A stretch of 64,000 nucleotides of DNA from Cyclobacterium amurskyense (GTDB lineage: Bacteria; Bacteroidota; Bacteroidia; Cytophagales; Cyclobacteriaceae), in assembly GCF_001050135.1 (NCBI RefSeq), contig NZ_CP012040.1, forward strand, positions 1,922,001-1,986,000, written 5' to 3'. The position numbers and the translations under genes were made by a program. Under the pieces are notes generated by a model, which was given only the letters and a program-made list of their open reading frames with translations, was not told where the DNA came from and did not search any database. Shown piece after piece: positions 17,449 to 27,044 of this stretch. The stretch's first letter is position 1. Each line of letters opens with the position of its first letter.

Positions 17449-17484
17449 AAAGTCTCCTTAATAAAGACAGGGAGACTTTTTTAG
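17449..17484 (+). terminator. Rho-independent terminator
   Basis: AAAGTCTCC (17449-17457) pairs with GGAGACTTT (17471-17479) and the stem ends in a run of T. It terminates the secreted-protein gene upstream. Confidence 0.8.
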
Positions 17485-17498
17485 TTTCTGAGGTAAGG

Positions 17499-17539
17499 CT
17501 CATTAAGGATTCACTTGTGTAAAATAAAACCTTAATGAG
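17499..17539. terminator. 10-bp inverted repeat before the thioredoxin-like gene end
   Basis: CTCATTAAGG (17499-17508) and CCTTAATGAG (17530-17539) are perfect complements with a 21-nt loop. Placed just after the stop of the minus-strand gene, it may serve that gene as terminator. Confidence 0.5.
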
Positions 17540-17554
17540 CGAATCAATTATTTC

Positions 17555-18022
17555 TTATTGATACTTTTCTATTAGGCCCTCTAGTTCTTCCTGACTCAAT
17601 TGGCCGGTATGGAAATGTCTATCGCCGTTTGCAGATACAAACAAGGTAGCCGGAATGGCTCCTGACCAATCCTTTTTCAGCTTGCGTTTCCAATCCTTTT
17701 GTTCTTTTTCACTGAGTAACCATACGGTTGTTTTTATCTCATTTTTTTCTAAAAATGCCTGCACCCTATCTCGCCTCCGATCATCATCAAGTGACACAAA
17801 TACCAAGCTAGTTCCTTCAGAATTATTAACCGTAGATTCAAAATAAGGCATTTCATGTATGCATGGCAAACACCAAGTGGCCCAAAAGTTATAAATTCTC
17901 AGATCTTCGGAAGGGGTTTCAATTTTGTTCTTGAAGTCTTCAAAATCGATGGTAATCATTGGGTCTGTTTCCACAAAACTCAAACCTAAAAAGAGAAACA
18001 AAACCTTAAATTTTAACAACAT
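17555..18022 (-). CDS. TlpA-like thioredoxin-fold protein
   Basis: 155 residues with an N-terminal signal or anchor helix (MLLKFKVLFLFLGLSFVE). The thioredoxin fold carries the redox motif W-A-T-W-C-L-P-C near residues 47-54, and a later cis-Pro region (G-A-I-P-A-T-L-F-V). This suits a periplasmic thiol reductase or disulfide exchange protein, for example in cytochrome c maturation. The partner is unknown. A dsbD homologue in the window (40.1 kb) could supply electrons (inference). The gene is followed by the isomerase-like gene upstream on the same strand, 26 nt away. Confidence 0.8.
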   Translation of the reverse strand: MLLKFKVLFLFLGLSFVETDPMITIDFEDFKNKIETPSEDLRIYNFWATWCLPCIHEMPYFESTVNNSEGTSLVFVSLDDDRRRDRVQAFLEKNEIKTTVWLLSEKEQKDWKRKLKKDWSGAIPATLFVSANGDRHFHTGQLSQEELEGLIEKYQ

Positions 18023-18048
18023 AGATAGTCAACTTTATTCAATTAACA

Positions 18049-18885
18049 TTAATTATTTAATGTCTGATTAATATAATAAATAGATTGAGGAATTTGAGCC
18101 ACCGACTTGGCCGATTCGTCTTCAATGATTAGGTAAGCTGTCCCTCCTTTTTTCGCCTGCTCAATAATTTCCTTTATGCCAACATCTCCTGTACCAAGTA
18201 CCACATTTGAAGCATCGTCTCCTGTACCATCCGTTGTTCCTTTAGTACCAATTTTTCGGTCTTTCAAGTGCAATAGCGGGAATTTTTCGGGATGCGCTTT
18301 CAATATGGCCAATGGATCAGCTCCACCCATTTTTACCCAAAAAACATCCATTTCGAATTTAAAATCAGTTGCATTGTCCAACATATAATCAAACAATGTG
18401 CCGTTGCCATAAGGCTTGAATTCATAACCATGAGGGTGATAACAAAAGGTAATCCCTGCTGCTTTGGCCAATTTACCAAACCTGTTAAATACCTCAACTG
18501 CTTCTTTGGCATTTTGCTCTGTAAATTCTCCTGTATGGGGTATCCAAAAAGTTACAATATACTTAGAACCAAAGCTTTTTGCTTTTTCAATTACTGCCTC
18601 GGGGTCGGTGCCTATCTCCTCATAGGAACCACCTACACTTATCATTTGAAGTTCATACTTGGCCAACAATGCCTTGTATTTCTTATCACTCAAACCGTAA
18701 GTAGTACCACCTTCAATATAGCGGACGCCCCATTGTTGAATAATCTCATGGTATTTTTCAACATCCAGCTTCATTTGTTCTCTTAGGCTATAAAGCTGTA
18801 AACCTATCTCTTGTGCTTTTAAAGTGGCGACAAATGAAAAATTGACCACCAGGATTAAGAGGTATAAAATGCATGTTTTTTTCAT
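18049..18885 (-). CDS. Secreted sugar phosphate isomerase/epimerase-like TIM-barrel protein
   Basis: About 278 residues from the internal ATG at 18885 (MKKTCILYLLILVVNFSFVATLKAQ, signal peptide); the longer frame to 18933 only adds a non-conserved leader. The body has AP-endonuclease-2/xylose-isomerase-like features: IGLQLYSLREQM, Y-H-P-H-G-Y-E-F near residue 140, F-E-M-D-V-F-W and HLKDR, which supply His/Asp/Glu metal ligands. Relatives in Bacteroidota are exported and of unsettled substrate. Probably co-transcribed with the thioredoxin-like gene. Confidence 0.8.
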   Translation of the reverse strand: MKKTCILYLLILVVNFSFVATLKAQEIGLQLYSLREQMKLDVEKYHEIIQQWGVRYIEGGTTYGLSDKKYKALLAKYELQMISVGGSYEEIGTDPEAVIEKAKSFGSKYIVTFWIPHTGEFTEQNAKEAVEVFNRFGKLAKAAGITFCYHPHGYEFKPYGNGTLFDYMLDNATDFKFEMDVFWVKMGGADPLAILKAHPEKFPLLHLKDRKIGTKGTTDGTGDDASNVVLGTGDVGIKEIIEQAKKGGTAYLIIEDESAKSVAQIPQSIYYINQTLNN

Positions 18886-18973
18886 GGGGCTTATCGTTTT
18901 AAGTAAAATAACGAAATCCCAGCATACAAACAAAAAAAAATCTTAAGGCATTGATTTTAAGAGAGCATTTAAA

Positions 18974-19336
18974 CTATTCTTCCTTAAAACTATCCAAAAC
19001 ATACAAAAATATATTTAAAGAAAGCGTGGATACATCTTCAGATTCAGGAGCCTTTTGGCGCATGGCTATTTCCTTGTCACGAAGCAATACTTCTTTACTC
19101 TTCTTTTGCTTCTTGCTCACAACATTTGAATAACCAATAAATCTATTTTTCTTCTCTACAAAATTTTCATCTGTACTGATTTCCGTTTTAGCCAATTGCG
19201 TTTTTTGCTGAACAAAATTGTAAACGTTACCGGAATTATCCTGAGAAAAAGTATTGTGCGATATTAAACCGAAAAACAAAAACCCAAGGATAAAAGGTAT
19301 ATTTAAAAGGATCCGAATATTCTTTTGCAATATCAT
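18974..19336 (-). CDS. Short exported protein, unknown
   Basis: About 120 residues from ATG 19336 (MILQKNIRILLNIPFILGFLFFGLISHNTFSQ, a signal peptide ending in SQ). The longer frame to 19450 puts the signal sequence 38 residues in and is rejected. The mature part is charged (KKQKKSKEVLLRDKEIAMRQ) with no recognised domain. Possibly lineage-specific. Confidence 0.45.
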   Translation of the reverse strand: MILQKNIRILLNIPFILGFLFFGLISHNTFSQDNSGNVYNFVQQKTQLAKTEISTDENFVEKKNRFIGYSNVVSKKQKKSKEVLLRDKEIAMRQKAPESEDVSTLSLNIFLYVLDSFKEE

Positions 19337-19552
19337 GGTTTTGTTTATTATAAGTCTCCGTATCAGGATTAACAAGTATTTGTAAATCAATGATACACAA
19401 ATTTTTAATCTTTTACAAATGCCTCCAGAAAGAATAATTCTCCTTTTCACTACCGATAAAGTAATTTTACTATAATTTATACTTAGGAATAATAGCTATG
19501 GATATTAGTTTTAAATTTGCTTAAACACCAAAAGCTTAACCTAGTCTTACCA

Positions 19553-22027
19553 ATGATGCAAGCCATCAACTTTCTTCAGTTCGCTTCTAAATTTGCCAAA
19601 AATTTTACCACTGGATCGGATGACTATATCCTATTGGATGTTGTCATTGACTCAAGAAAAATTCAATCCGGCAGCAAAACGCTTTTCGTAGCCTTGAATG
19701 GCTCCAGGTATTCCGGTTGGGAATTTGCAGAAGATGCCTATTCCAAAGGGGTTAGGAATTTTATCCTCCCTGAGGATTGTCCTGATCCTATTTTGAAAAG
19801 CCTGGAACAGGCAAATATTTTATTGTCCCCTTCTCCCTTGAGAGAACTTCAGGAATTGGCCCAACTAAATAGAGACAATTTTGCTGGTCCAGTAATTGGA
19901 ATAACTGGGAGTAATGGTAAAACCATCGTTAAGGAATGGCTTGCTCAGGTACTTTCTTCCAAATACGACGTATGGAAAAGCCCCAAAAGCTACAATAGCC
20001 AGATTGGTGTTGCTCTTTCTTCCTTAGGAATTAGCCAACAACATCAGGTTGCCGTACTAGAGGCTGGAATTTCTGCCCCAAATGAAATGAATGCCTTGGC
20101 GCAAATCATTCAGCCTCAATTGGGAATATTCACCAATATTGGAAGTGCACATGATGAATATTTCCTTGATTCAACAGCCAAGATAAGGGAAAAATGCTTG
20201 CTCTTTAAAAATGTCAAATACTTGATTTATAGAAAAGATCAAAGTCTTCTAAGTCAATATTTGGAGAAAAACTTTGATCCATCCGTACTGGTCAGTTGGT
20301 CCGATGAGCCCGGGGGAGATTATGTTTTATCTATTAAACCTCATAACAACGGATCCAAAATTTTCCTGATAGGAAATGATTTTCAAACGCATACTTTCAT
20401 CACACCTTTCAAAGACCAGGCTTCACTTGAAAATGTCAGACATGTCATCACAGCTGCCCTTAGCTTGGGAATGAAGCCGGATGTAATACAACAAGGCCTC
20501 GGGCTGCTTTTAGCTGTAGACATGAGGCTAACTCTAAAGTCAGGGATAAATGGCTCTAAGTTGATTGATGACAGCTACAACAATGATTTAGCCGGATTGG
20601 AAATAGCACTTGAATTCATGAGCCAGCAAATCACTACTACTGGGCGAAAGATCCTGATTTTGTCGGAAATGCAACAAGTAGGAAATGAAAAGGCTGTTTT
20701 TCAAAAAATCGCTTGGCTTCTAGAGCACTATGAAATTGATCTTTTTATTGGTGTAGGAAAAGGATACCTTGGCTTTCAATCCTTATTTACTCCTGAAAGT
20801 ATATTTTATGATTCCACAGAAGTACTTTTAAAATCCCTAGACATATTATCGCTTTCCAATGACCTCATCCTTATAAAGGGGGCTAGAGCATTTCAATTTG
20901 AAAATATTGTTCAAAAGTTAGAAGCACTAGCTCATGAAACCATTTTAGAAATCAATTTAAACGCCCTTAGACATAACTTTATCCACTATCGCCAAAAACT
21001 TAAACCTGGCACCAAAATGATGGTCATGGTCAAAGCTTTCGCTTACGGTGGTGGAGCTGCAGAAATCGGAAATTACCTACAGGAAATTGGAGCCGATTAT
21101 TTATCGGTGGCCTATACCGATGAGGGGGTATTCCTTAGAAACAATGGAATCACCTTACCTATTATGGTAATGAACCCAGGGAGTTATCACTTGGACTTAC
21201 TATTGGATAAGGCCCTTGAACCGGTGGTTTACAACCTTGATCAATTGAAATCCTTGGCAGATGGACTAAAGGACATTACGGGCATGTTATCGGTTCACTT
21301 GGAATTGGATACCGGCATGCGTAGACTCGGCATGTCTGAAAATGATCTTGATGAGGCCATCAAAATTCTTCAACAGGCTGAAAATTTAAAAATTTCAGGA
21401 ATCTTCACTCATTTGGCTGGTGCTGATGAAGCCGTACACGAAAGTTTTAGCTTACAGCAGCTGGCTTCATTTGAGCGATCTAGCAGTAAAATAATCCAAG
21501 AGACGGGTTGTCAACCCATTCGACATTGCCTCAACTCCGCAGGAATTATCCGTTATCCTAAATATTCCTTCGACATGGTCCGCTTAGGAATTGGGCTCTA
21601 TGGCATTGAAGTCAATCAACTAGAACAAGACAAATTACAGCCGGCTATGACGCTTAAAACGGTGGTGTCTCAGGTAAAAAAGCTTAAAAAAGGAGAGACA
21701 ATTGGCTATGGAAGAAAAGGAGAAATGGCGAATGAAGGAGAAGTAGCTACCCTGGCCATAGGTTATGCGGACGGATACGACAGGCGATTTAGCAATGGCA
21801 AGGCAAAAGTTTTAATTAAAGGACAAATGGCGCCAATTATTGGCAATGTTTGCATGGACATGTGCATGGTAGACGTTACTGGCCTCCAGGTTACGGAAGG
21901 CGATGTGGCCATACTTTTCGGTAACAAACCATCGATTATCGAACTTGCTGCTAATATTGGCACTATTCCTTATGAGCTGCTAACTGGAATAGGGCCAAGA
22001 GTAAAGCGACAATACATATTGGATTGA
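19553..22027 (+). CDS. murF-alr: Bifunctional MurF ligase / alanine racemase
   Basis: About 824 residues from the ATG pair at 19553. The N-terminal half is MurF, which adds D-Ala-D-Ala to UDP-MurNAc-tripeptide: ATP loop GITGSNGKT near residue 123, then the Mur ligase central and C-terminal domains. The C-terminal half (from about residue 460) is a fold-type III alanine racemase with the PLP lysine in M-V-K-A-F-A-Y-G-G-G near residue 500 and the C-terminal catalytic Tyr in the GYADGYDR region. The fusion is a known Bacteroidota arrangement that makes and uses D-alanine in one protein for peptidoglycan synthesis. The PLP-lysine motif differs from the Escherichia form but resembles the Bacteroidota one. 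Confidence 0.93.
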   Translation: MMQAINFLQFASKFAKNFTTGSDDYILLDVVIDSRKIQSGSKTLFVALNGSRYSGWEFAEDAYSKGVRNFILPEDCPDPILKSLEQANILLSPSPLRELQELAQLNRDNFAGPVIGITGSNGKTIVKEWLAQVLSSKYDVWKSPKSYNSQIGVALSSLGISQQHQVAVLEAGISAPNEMNALAQIIQPQLGIFTNIGSAHDEYFLDSTAKIREKCLLFKNVKYLIYRKDQSLLSQYLEKNFDPSVLVSWSDEPGGDYVLSIKPHNNGSKIFLIGNDFQTHTFITPFKDQASLENVRHVITAALSLGMKPDVIQQGLGLLLAVDMRLTLKSGINGSKLIDDSYNNDLAGLEIALEFMSQQITTTGRKILILSEMQQVGNEKAVFQKIAWLLEHYEIDLFIGVGKGYLGFQSLFTPESIFYDSTEVLLKSLDILSLSNDLILIKGARAFQFENIVQKLEALAHETILEINLNALRHNFIHYRQKLKPGTKMMVMVKAFAYGGGAAEIGNYLQEIGADYLSVAYTDEGVFLRNNGITLPIMVMNPGSYHLDLLLDKALEPVVYNLDQLKSLADGLKDITGMLSVHLELDTGMRRLGMSENDLDEAIKILQQAENLKISGIFTHLAGADEAVHESFSLQQLASFERSSSKIIQETGCQPIRHCLNSAGIIRYPKYSFDMVRLGIGLYGIEVNQLEQDKLQPAMTLKTVVSQVKKLKKGETIGYGRKGEMANEGEVATLAIGYADGYDRRFSNGKAKVLIKGQMAPIIGNVCMDMCMVDVTGLQVTEGDVAILFGNKPSIIELAANIGTIPYELLTGIGPRVKRQYILD

Positions 22028-22120
22028 GGCAAATGCCAAATTCATGTTAAACTGATCTTAATTTGGATAATATTTTGTTTATTTGTCATTTATATTGATG
22101 GTGCTTGTACCCTATAGTTA

Positions 22121-22771
22121 ATGAACCATATCTCACTGAAATCAATCTTTCTGTTTTTTCTTGTGTTGTCTAGCTTTTCTTGTGAAAATGTGCTCGAAGA
22201 AGAAATCGTAATCTATAATAACGATTTCTCCACAGCAGATCTTAATTCAATAGAAAACGGTAGACTATTTGTTTTCAATGGAGACACCGTCTTAGGCTAT
22301 TACAATGATGAGGAAGTTTTATTGAACCTGGCCTCTTTGCCTAAGCACAACACTATCAAGGTCACCATAGATCTTCTTCTTCATGACAGTTGGGATGGGA
22401 ATCCTGAGAATGTGGGCGGACCGGATTACTGGTATTTGGAATTGGATGGGCAATCAGTTCTCCATACAACATTTTCGAATTCTCCTTGCGAATCCACCTA
22501 CTGTCTCTACCAGTCTTACCCAGCCAATTACCCTAGATTTAACGAACCAAAAACCGAAGCTTTAAGAACTGATTTGCCGGGAAGGTGCCAGTATAAAAAT
22601 TCTAATGGCTGGACAAGTCTCTACAGAATCACTAAAATAATCAGCCATAAGAGCAATCAACTCTCCATCACCTTGGGAGACGACCTTAAACAAGAAAATA
22701 CGCCTGAACCGATTTGTGATGAAAGTTGGTCTGTATCTAGCATCCAGGTTAGCACCTTGACAATAAATTGA
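22121..22771 (+). CDS. Lipoprotein, unknown function
   Basis: 216 residues with a hydrophobic leader ending in LSSFSC (Cys about residue 21), typical of the loose Bacteroidota lipobox. The mature part looks like an all-β carbohydrate-binding or galactose-binding-like domain (W-D-G-N-P-E, W-Y-L-E-L-D-G) with two further Cys, but no family is recognised. The Wzi-like gene follows 7 nt downstream, so both are probably co-transcribed and envelope-related. Confidence 0.6.
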   Translation: MNHISLKSIFLFFLVLSSFSCENVLEEEIVIYNNDFSTADLNSIENGRLFVFNGDTVLGYYNDEEVLLNLASLPKHNTIKVTIDLLLHDSWDGNPENVGGPDYWYLELDGQSVLHTTFSNSPCESTYCLYQSYPANYPRFNEPKTEALRTDLPGRCQYKNSNGWTSLYRITKIISHKSNQLSITLGDDLKQENTPEPICDESWSVSSIQVSTLTIN

Positions 22772-22778
22772 ATCCGGC

Positions 22779-24479
22779 ATGAGCAAAAAGCACCTTTTTT
22801 ATTTACAAATTACCTTTTGGGCATGTTTTATTTGTTTGACTTCCCAAACAAAGGTTCTGTCGCAAAGCATAGGATTGAATTATCCGATCTATGATGATTA
22901 TATGCGAAGGCAGCAGCTACTAGGCAACCTGTCAGCGGAAAGCAGCTTTATGATTCGTCCCCTCTATCCTACCGAAGCATTTAATAAAAGCAACCCATTC
23001 GCTTTGGAAGAGAATAAGGTAGCTCCAGATTTAAATTCAACGGATATTAAAAAGTCCAAATTCGTGACCTTACCAGCCATGCTCAAAAGCAGGTACAATA
23101 GTAAGCTCCCTTTTGGCATTAATGACGTTCAGATGATTCCAAACAAAGGAACCCAATTCAATGCTAGTGTGGGTTTTTATTTTGAACATGGGCCACTAAC
23201 CATTCAATTCCAACCGGAAGTTTTGCATGCTGAAAACCAAGATTTCACAGGTTTCCCCCTTGAACATTGGGGAAGCACATGGTTACAGTATTTTGAATGG
23301 ATCAATACCTCCGATATTCCTGAAAGATTTGATCAGGGTCCGGTCACCAAACTGTCTTTAGGACAATCCAGTATTCGTTACAACTATAAGGACTATTCTA
23401 TAGGTATTTCTAACGAAAACCTTTGGTGGGGACCGGGAAGAAAGGCTTCTTTGCTCATGAGTAACAATGCACCAGGCTTTCTACACCTTACTTTAAATAC
23501 ACGAAAACCTGTTAAAACAATTTTGGGTAATTTTGAGGGACAGATAATTGCAGGCCAACTTAGGTCTTCAGGAGTAGATCCCGTCAATTCCGATTACATC
23601 TATACAAACACCCCACTTTACGTGGTCAAAAGACCTGACGAGGACTGGCGTTACCTATCAGGGCTTGCCCTTACCTACCAACCTAAATGGCTCCCAGGTT
23701 TATTTTTAGGCTTTAGCAGTGTTTCTCAAATGTATCATACAGACCTGAGTCAATTTGCTGATTACCTACCTGTATTTAATGGCGAAAAAGGCCCTGAGAG
23801 TATAAGCAAACCCAATGTAGACAAAAGGAATCAGCTTAGTTCAGGATATTTCAGGTGGATAGACACAAATGGTCATTTTGAGTTTTATGGAGAGTATGGC
23901 AGCAATGGTAATAGTCGAAGCTTGAATGACTTCCTAATTAACCCAGACAAAAACAGGGCTTTTCTTTTTGGATTTACAAATTTAATCCCTCTAAAAAAGG
24001 AGGACGAATTCCTGCAAATGGGCATGGAAATCACACAAACAGGTCAAACGGTTAGAGAAGAAATTCTCGCTAGAAATAGCTGGTATACCCACCCTTACGT
24101 AAGACATGGGTATACCCATAAAGGACAGGTTTTAGGTTTTGGTTATGGCCCAGGTAGCAATACCATTTCGATTGACATGGCCTGGGTAAAAAAATACAAT
24201 CGCCTCGGGTTTGAGTTTGAATACATCAATCACAATAACGATTTCTATTACAAACGTTTTGAATCAATTAAGGACTTACGTAGAAAATACGTAGACATAG
24301 TACCTGCACTGATTGGAGAATGGAGATTTGATAATGTTTTATTGTCAGCCAATTTCAAATACCTCACCTCATTAAACTATAAGTGGTACTTGGAAAATGA
24401 TCCTGAAGATTATTTTATTCCAGGACTGGACAAAACTAGCTTTGTGGGAAATATTGGTATTACCTATCTCATGAAATAA
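22779..24479 (+). CDS. Wzi-family capsule assembly outer-membrane protein
   Basis: 566 residues with a signal peptide (about 1-28) and a long region of alternating β-strands ending in YLMK, a large barrel. The NENLWWGPGRKASLLMSNNAPGF segment is the hallmark of the Wzi/capsule-assembly family. The family binds or anchors capsular polysaccharide at the outer membrane; family members in Bacteroidota are usually annotated this way without direct proof. Preceded by a lipoprotein gene at 7 nt. Confidence 0.82.
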   Translation: MSKKHLFYLQITFWACFICLTSQTKVLSQSIGLNYPIYDDYMRRQQLLGNLSAESSFMIRPLYPTEAFNKSNPFALEENKVAPDLNSTDIKKSKFVTLPAMLKSRYNSKLPFGINDVQMIPNKGTQFNASVGFYFEHGPLTIQFQPEVLHAENQDFTGFPLEHWGSTWLQYFEWINTSDIPERFDQGPVTKLSLGQSSIRYNYKDYSIGISNENLWWGPGRKASLLMSNNAPGFLHLTLNTRKPVKTILGNFEGQIIAGQLRSSGVDPVNSDYIYTNTPLYVVKRPDEDWRYLSGLALTYQPKWLPGLFLGFSSVSQMYHTDLSQFADYLPVFNGEKGPESISKPNVDKRNQLSSGYFRWIDTNGHFEFYGEYGSNGNSRSLNDFLINPDKNRAFLFGFTNLIPLKKEDEFLQMGMEITQTGQTVREEILARNSWYTHPYVRHGYTHKGQVLGFGYGPGSNTISIDMAWVKKYNRLGFEFEYINHNNDFYYKRFESIKDLRRKYVDIVPALIGEWRFDNVLLSANFKYLTSLNYKWYLENDPEDYFIPGLDKTSFVGNIGITYLMK

Positions 24480-24504
24480 GCCTGTTGTCTACTTTTTTTG
24501 GTTA

Positions 24505-24547
24505 AACCCGGATTATGTAATAGAATGTCTATTTCATATTTCGGGTT
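24505..24547. repeat. 43-nt minimal copy of the dispersed repeat, copy F
   Basis: It consists of little more than the two ends of the 212-nt element joined, in inverted orientation: AACCCGGATTATGTAATAGA at the left, and on the other strand AACCCGAAATATGAAATAGA from the right end. It lies between the convergent Wzi and M28 genes. It is consistent with an internal deletion derivative. Confidence 0.75.
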
Positions 24548-24633
24548 AAATCATAGTACGCATGCTCCTTGACTTTACATGGTAAACACTTAGCCTGTAT
24601 ACTTTTATCGAAGCCTATAGACAAATTTTAGCC

Positions 24634-25530
24634 TCACTCTATGCTGGCATCAATTTCTAAGATGCTTTTTAAAATGAGCTCACAAGCTTCTAGAAAAAAA
24701 GGTTGATGGATATTTTCAAATAAATCTGAAGGTTGGTGATAATCCTCGTGATCATCCACTCCAAAATAAATAAAGGGGATGCCTTTTTTATGGAAAGGGC
24801 CATGATCGGAAGCATTGGTCCAGTCAAGCTGCCCTTTCTCTCCATCATTCCCTAAAACCAACTGAATGGGCGAGCGCTTGCCCACCTTTTCAAGATAAGG
24901 TATAAATTGTGGGTAAAACGTGGTACCCACAGCATACAGCGTATTGTTTTCACTTCGGCTGATCATGTCCATATTTACTACCAATTTAATCTGCTTTAAA
25001 GGAAAGGGGAAGTCTTGCAGTAAAGCTTTAGCACCTACTAGGCCCATTTCCTCAGCATCAGTAACAGCAAAGAGTATAGAATGCAAAGGCCTGTTCTCCA
25101 TAAAATAAGCGGCCATATTCAACAAGGCGGCGGTTCCTGAGGCATTGTCATCTGCCCCATTGTAAATTTTGTCCCCTTTTTTTCCCAAATGGTCATAATG
25201 AGCCATTAAAAGAATTATTTTGGACGACTCCGTGCCTGGTATAAAACCGATAAGGTTACTTCCCTCATCCAGACTTTCATCATCTCCTTCTAAAGCGAAG
25301 CTTTGCGTGTACATGGGGTATTGACTGGTCAGTTTAAGTGCTTCAAATCGTTCAATAATATGGGCAGCAGCCAATTTATTCCCCTCTGTATTTGTAGCTC
25401 TTCCTTCCAATTGATCTGATGAAAGGTACCTTATGTCCTCCATCAAGGTTTGCTTGTCAATTTTTTGGGCCTTTGACAAGAGTGGTAAATAACAAAAAAG
25501 TAATAAAATTAAGTAGGTAATCGTTTTCAT
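24634..25530 (-). CDS. M28-family zinc aminopeptidase
   Basis: 298 residues with a signal peptide (MKTITYLILLLFCYLPLLSKAQ). Co-catalytic zinc motifs are present: M-A-H-Y-D-H-L-G, G-A-D-D-N-A-S-G-T-A with the bridging Asp, D-A-E-E-M-G-L with the catalytic Glu pair, and N-M-D-M-I-S with the later D. It trims N-terminal residues from peptides in the periplasm; substrate preference is unknown. The ATG 25530 is 23 nt from the divergent start at 25554. Confidence 0.88.
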   Translation of the reverse strand: MKTITYLILLLFCYLPLLSKAQKIDKQTLMEDIRYLSSDQLEGRATNTEGNKLAAAHIIERFEALKLTSQYPMYTQSFALEGDDESLDEGSNLIGFIPGTESSKIILLMAHYDHLGKKGDKIYNGADDNASGTAALLNMAAYFMENRPLHSILFAVTDAEEMGLVGAKALLQDFPFPLKQIKLVVNMDMISRSENNTLYAVGTTFYPQFIPYLEKVGKRSPIQLVLGNDGEKGQLDWTNASDHGPFHKKGIPFIYFGVDDHEDYHQPSDLFENIHQPFFLEACELILKSILEIDASIE

Positions 25531-25553
25531 AACGAAAGATTTTACAATGGCTT

Positions 25554-26594
25554 GTGTATATTCGTGAAAATACTAAACTTTCAGATGTGGATTTGACTTT
25601 GTTTATAAAATATATTTCTTTGACAGGGCTGATATGTTTTTTTTCGCTAGCAGGCTTTGCTCAACCAACACCTGTCGGTCAATTTTTAGATGGTAAATCG
25701 GTGATTTTGGTTTCCGCTGCTACTTCCGCAACTCCTCCAGTCAATTGGCAAGGTCTGGCAGAAGAAATCCACCCTGCATTTGTGGCAGCTGGGGGAGATC
25801 CGGTAGCCTACTATGAACTGGAAGAAGTCATTTTATCTGATGCCATTAAAAACGCATATGCCAATCACTTTATAACAAGGCAAATCAAAAACATCGTTTT
25901 ACTTATCAGAAAAGAAGATGGTCGTATGTTTTGTCATATATTTCCCTTCTCAGGTAATGGTAACATTATCGCGCCTGGCAATAATTGGTCCGCAAATGCT
26001 AACAATAAGGATCAACTCAAAGAACAAATCCAAGCTATAGGTGCAAACAAAAGAAGTGAGAATTTCTTAGTAATAAATGTTCCTGAATACCCTGCCATAC
26101 CAGGACTGGAGAGCAACTCCAATAATAGTGGTTATATTCAAGCGGCTCCTTTAAACCTTGATGTTTTCAAACTGGGGATTTTACTGACTGGTGCCGCTGG
26201 GAATGAGAGCTATCTCAACACTTTCCGCCAGGACATTTATGGTAAGGAAGAAAACCAAGTATTGGCAGAGCAAAAGGCACAAAGAGAAGGTCTAGAACAA
26301 GTCTTCAAAGCGGAATACCCTTTTCAAACCGAATTCCTAACCACTGCCAAATCGAACCAACAATTAATCAGCGAAAAAGTCCAGTTTATCCTCATGAAAC
26401 AAGAAGGTCGAGAAGCTGATCTGATGAGGAGTATGGGAGTCCCCTTGGAAGCTAGCCAAAACCCAGAAAGAATTGTAGTAAAATATTACATCCGTTTCTT
26501 AGTAAGGAATGAATTGTACATAGGAGAAAAATGGGATGCTTCACCGGATTGGAGACAAGCTCTGAAAAGCTTTTTGAATCAAATTACTCCTTAA
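25554..26594 (+). CDS. Exported protein of unknown function
   Basis: 346 residues if started at the GTG 25554; signal peptide-like segment YISLTGLICFFSLAGFAQ. The true start could be a later TTG/GTG. The mature part shows repeated mixed α/β with an E/K-rich helix near residues 235-300 and no catalytic signature. Strikingly close (23 nt) to the start of the divergent peptidase gene, which argues for a mis-set start in one of them or for promoters inside the neighbour. It may be a Bacteroidota-specific family. Confidence 0.55.
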   Translation: MYIRENTKLSDVDLTLFIKYISLTGLICFFSLAGFAQPTPVGQFLDGKSVILVSAATSATPPVNWQGLAEEIHPAFVAAGGDPVAYYELEEVILSDAIKNAYANHFITRQIKNIVLLIRKEDGRMFCHIFPFSGNGNIIAPGNNWSANANNKDQLKEQIQAIGANKRSENFLVINVPEYPAIPGLESNSNNSGYIQAAPLNLDVFKLGILLTGAAGNESYLNTFRQDIYGKEENQVLAEQKAQREGLEQVFKAEYPFQTEFLTTAKSNQQLISEKVQFILMKQEGREADLMRSMGVPLEASQNPERIVVKYYIRFLVRNELYIGEKWDASPDWRQALKSFLNQITP

Positions 26595-26783
26595 ACCAAA
26601 AAAATAGGCCGCTTTCTATTCATTGATGAAATCACTTTCTGAACAATGCCATCACCTTGCCTAATGTACTTCAGGTAAAAAGGCAATAAAAAGAGGCAGA
26701 TCCAAAGGACCTACCTCCACATTTAGATGTAGCAGATTTCATTTAGGGTGATAAACAACTTCTCTACTTATCCAATTAAAAAT

Positions 26784-27044
26784 TTATTTATCAATGGAGC
26801 CCATTACCCTTTTTAAAAAGGCATTCATGGCCTCCTTTTTATCCATCCCCTCCTCCTTGATCATTTTTTGAACTTCCAGGGAGCCATACAAGTTTGAAAG
26901 CAATTCTCCCATAACGTCCAATTCCTCATCCTTCAAAGTACTTATCTCCGTCATTGATTCCAGGAGTTCAATGGTTTCTACCACCCAGTCCTCATCATTC
27001 TCTTCAATAAAACCCAGTACATGCTTAATTATCGGCAACCTCAT
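26784..27044 (-). CDS. Small DUF6952-like protein coupled to thioredoxin
   Basis: 86 acidic residues, MRLPIIKHVLGFIEENDEDW, all helical. The pattern matches the small Bacteroidota family listed as DUF6952 (recall, moderate). Its start overlaps the 3' end of the thioredoxin gene by 20 nt, implying translational coupling. Function unknown; a helper or client of the thioredoxin is possible. Confidence 0.65.
   Translation of the reverse strand: MRLPIIKHVLGFIEENDEDWVVETIELLESMTEISTLKDEELDVMGELLSNLYGSLEVQKMIKEEGMDKKEAMNAFLKRVMGSIDK

Noticed and set aside
19553..22027. Unusual PLP-lysine motif of the racemase (K-A-F-A-Y-G-G-G)
   Set aside because: It differs from the E. coli form but is a common form in the Bacteroidota MurF-Alr fusion, so it is not evidence of lost activity.
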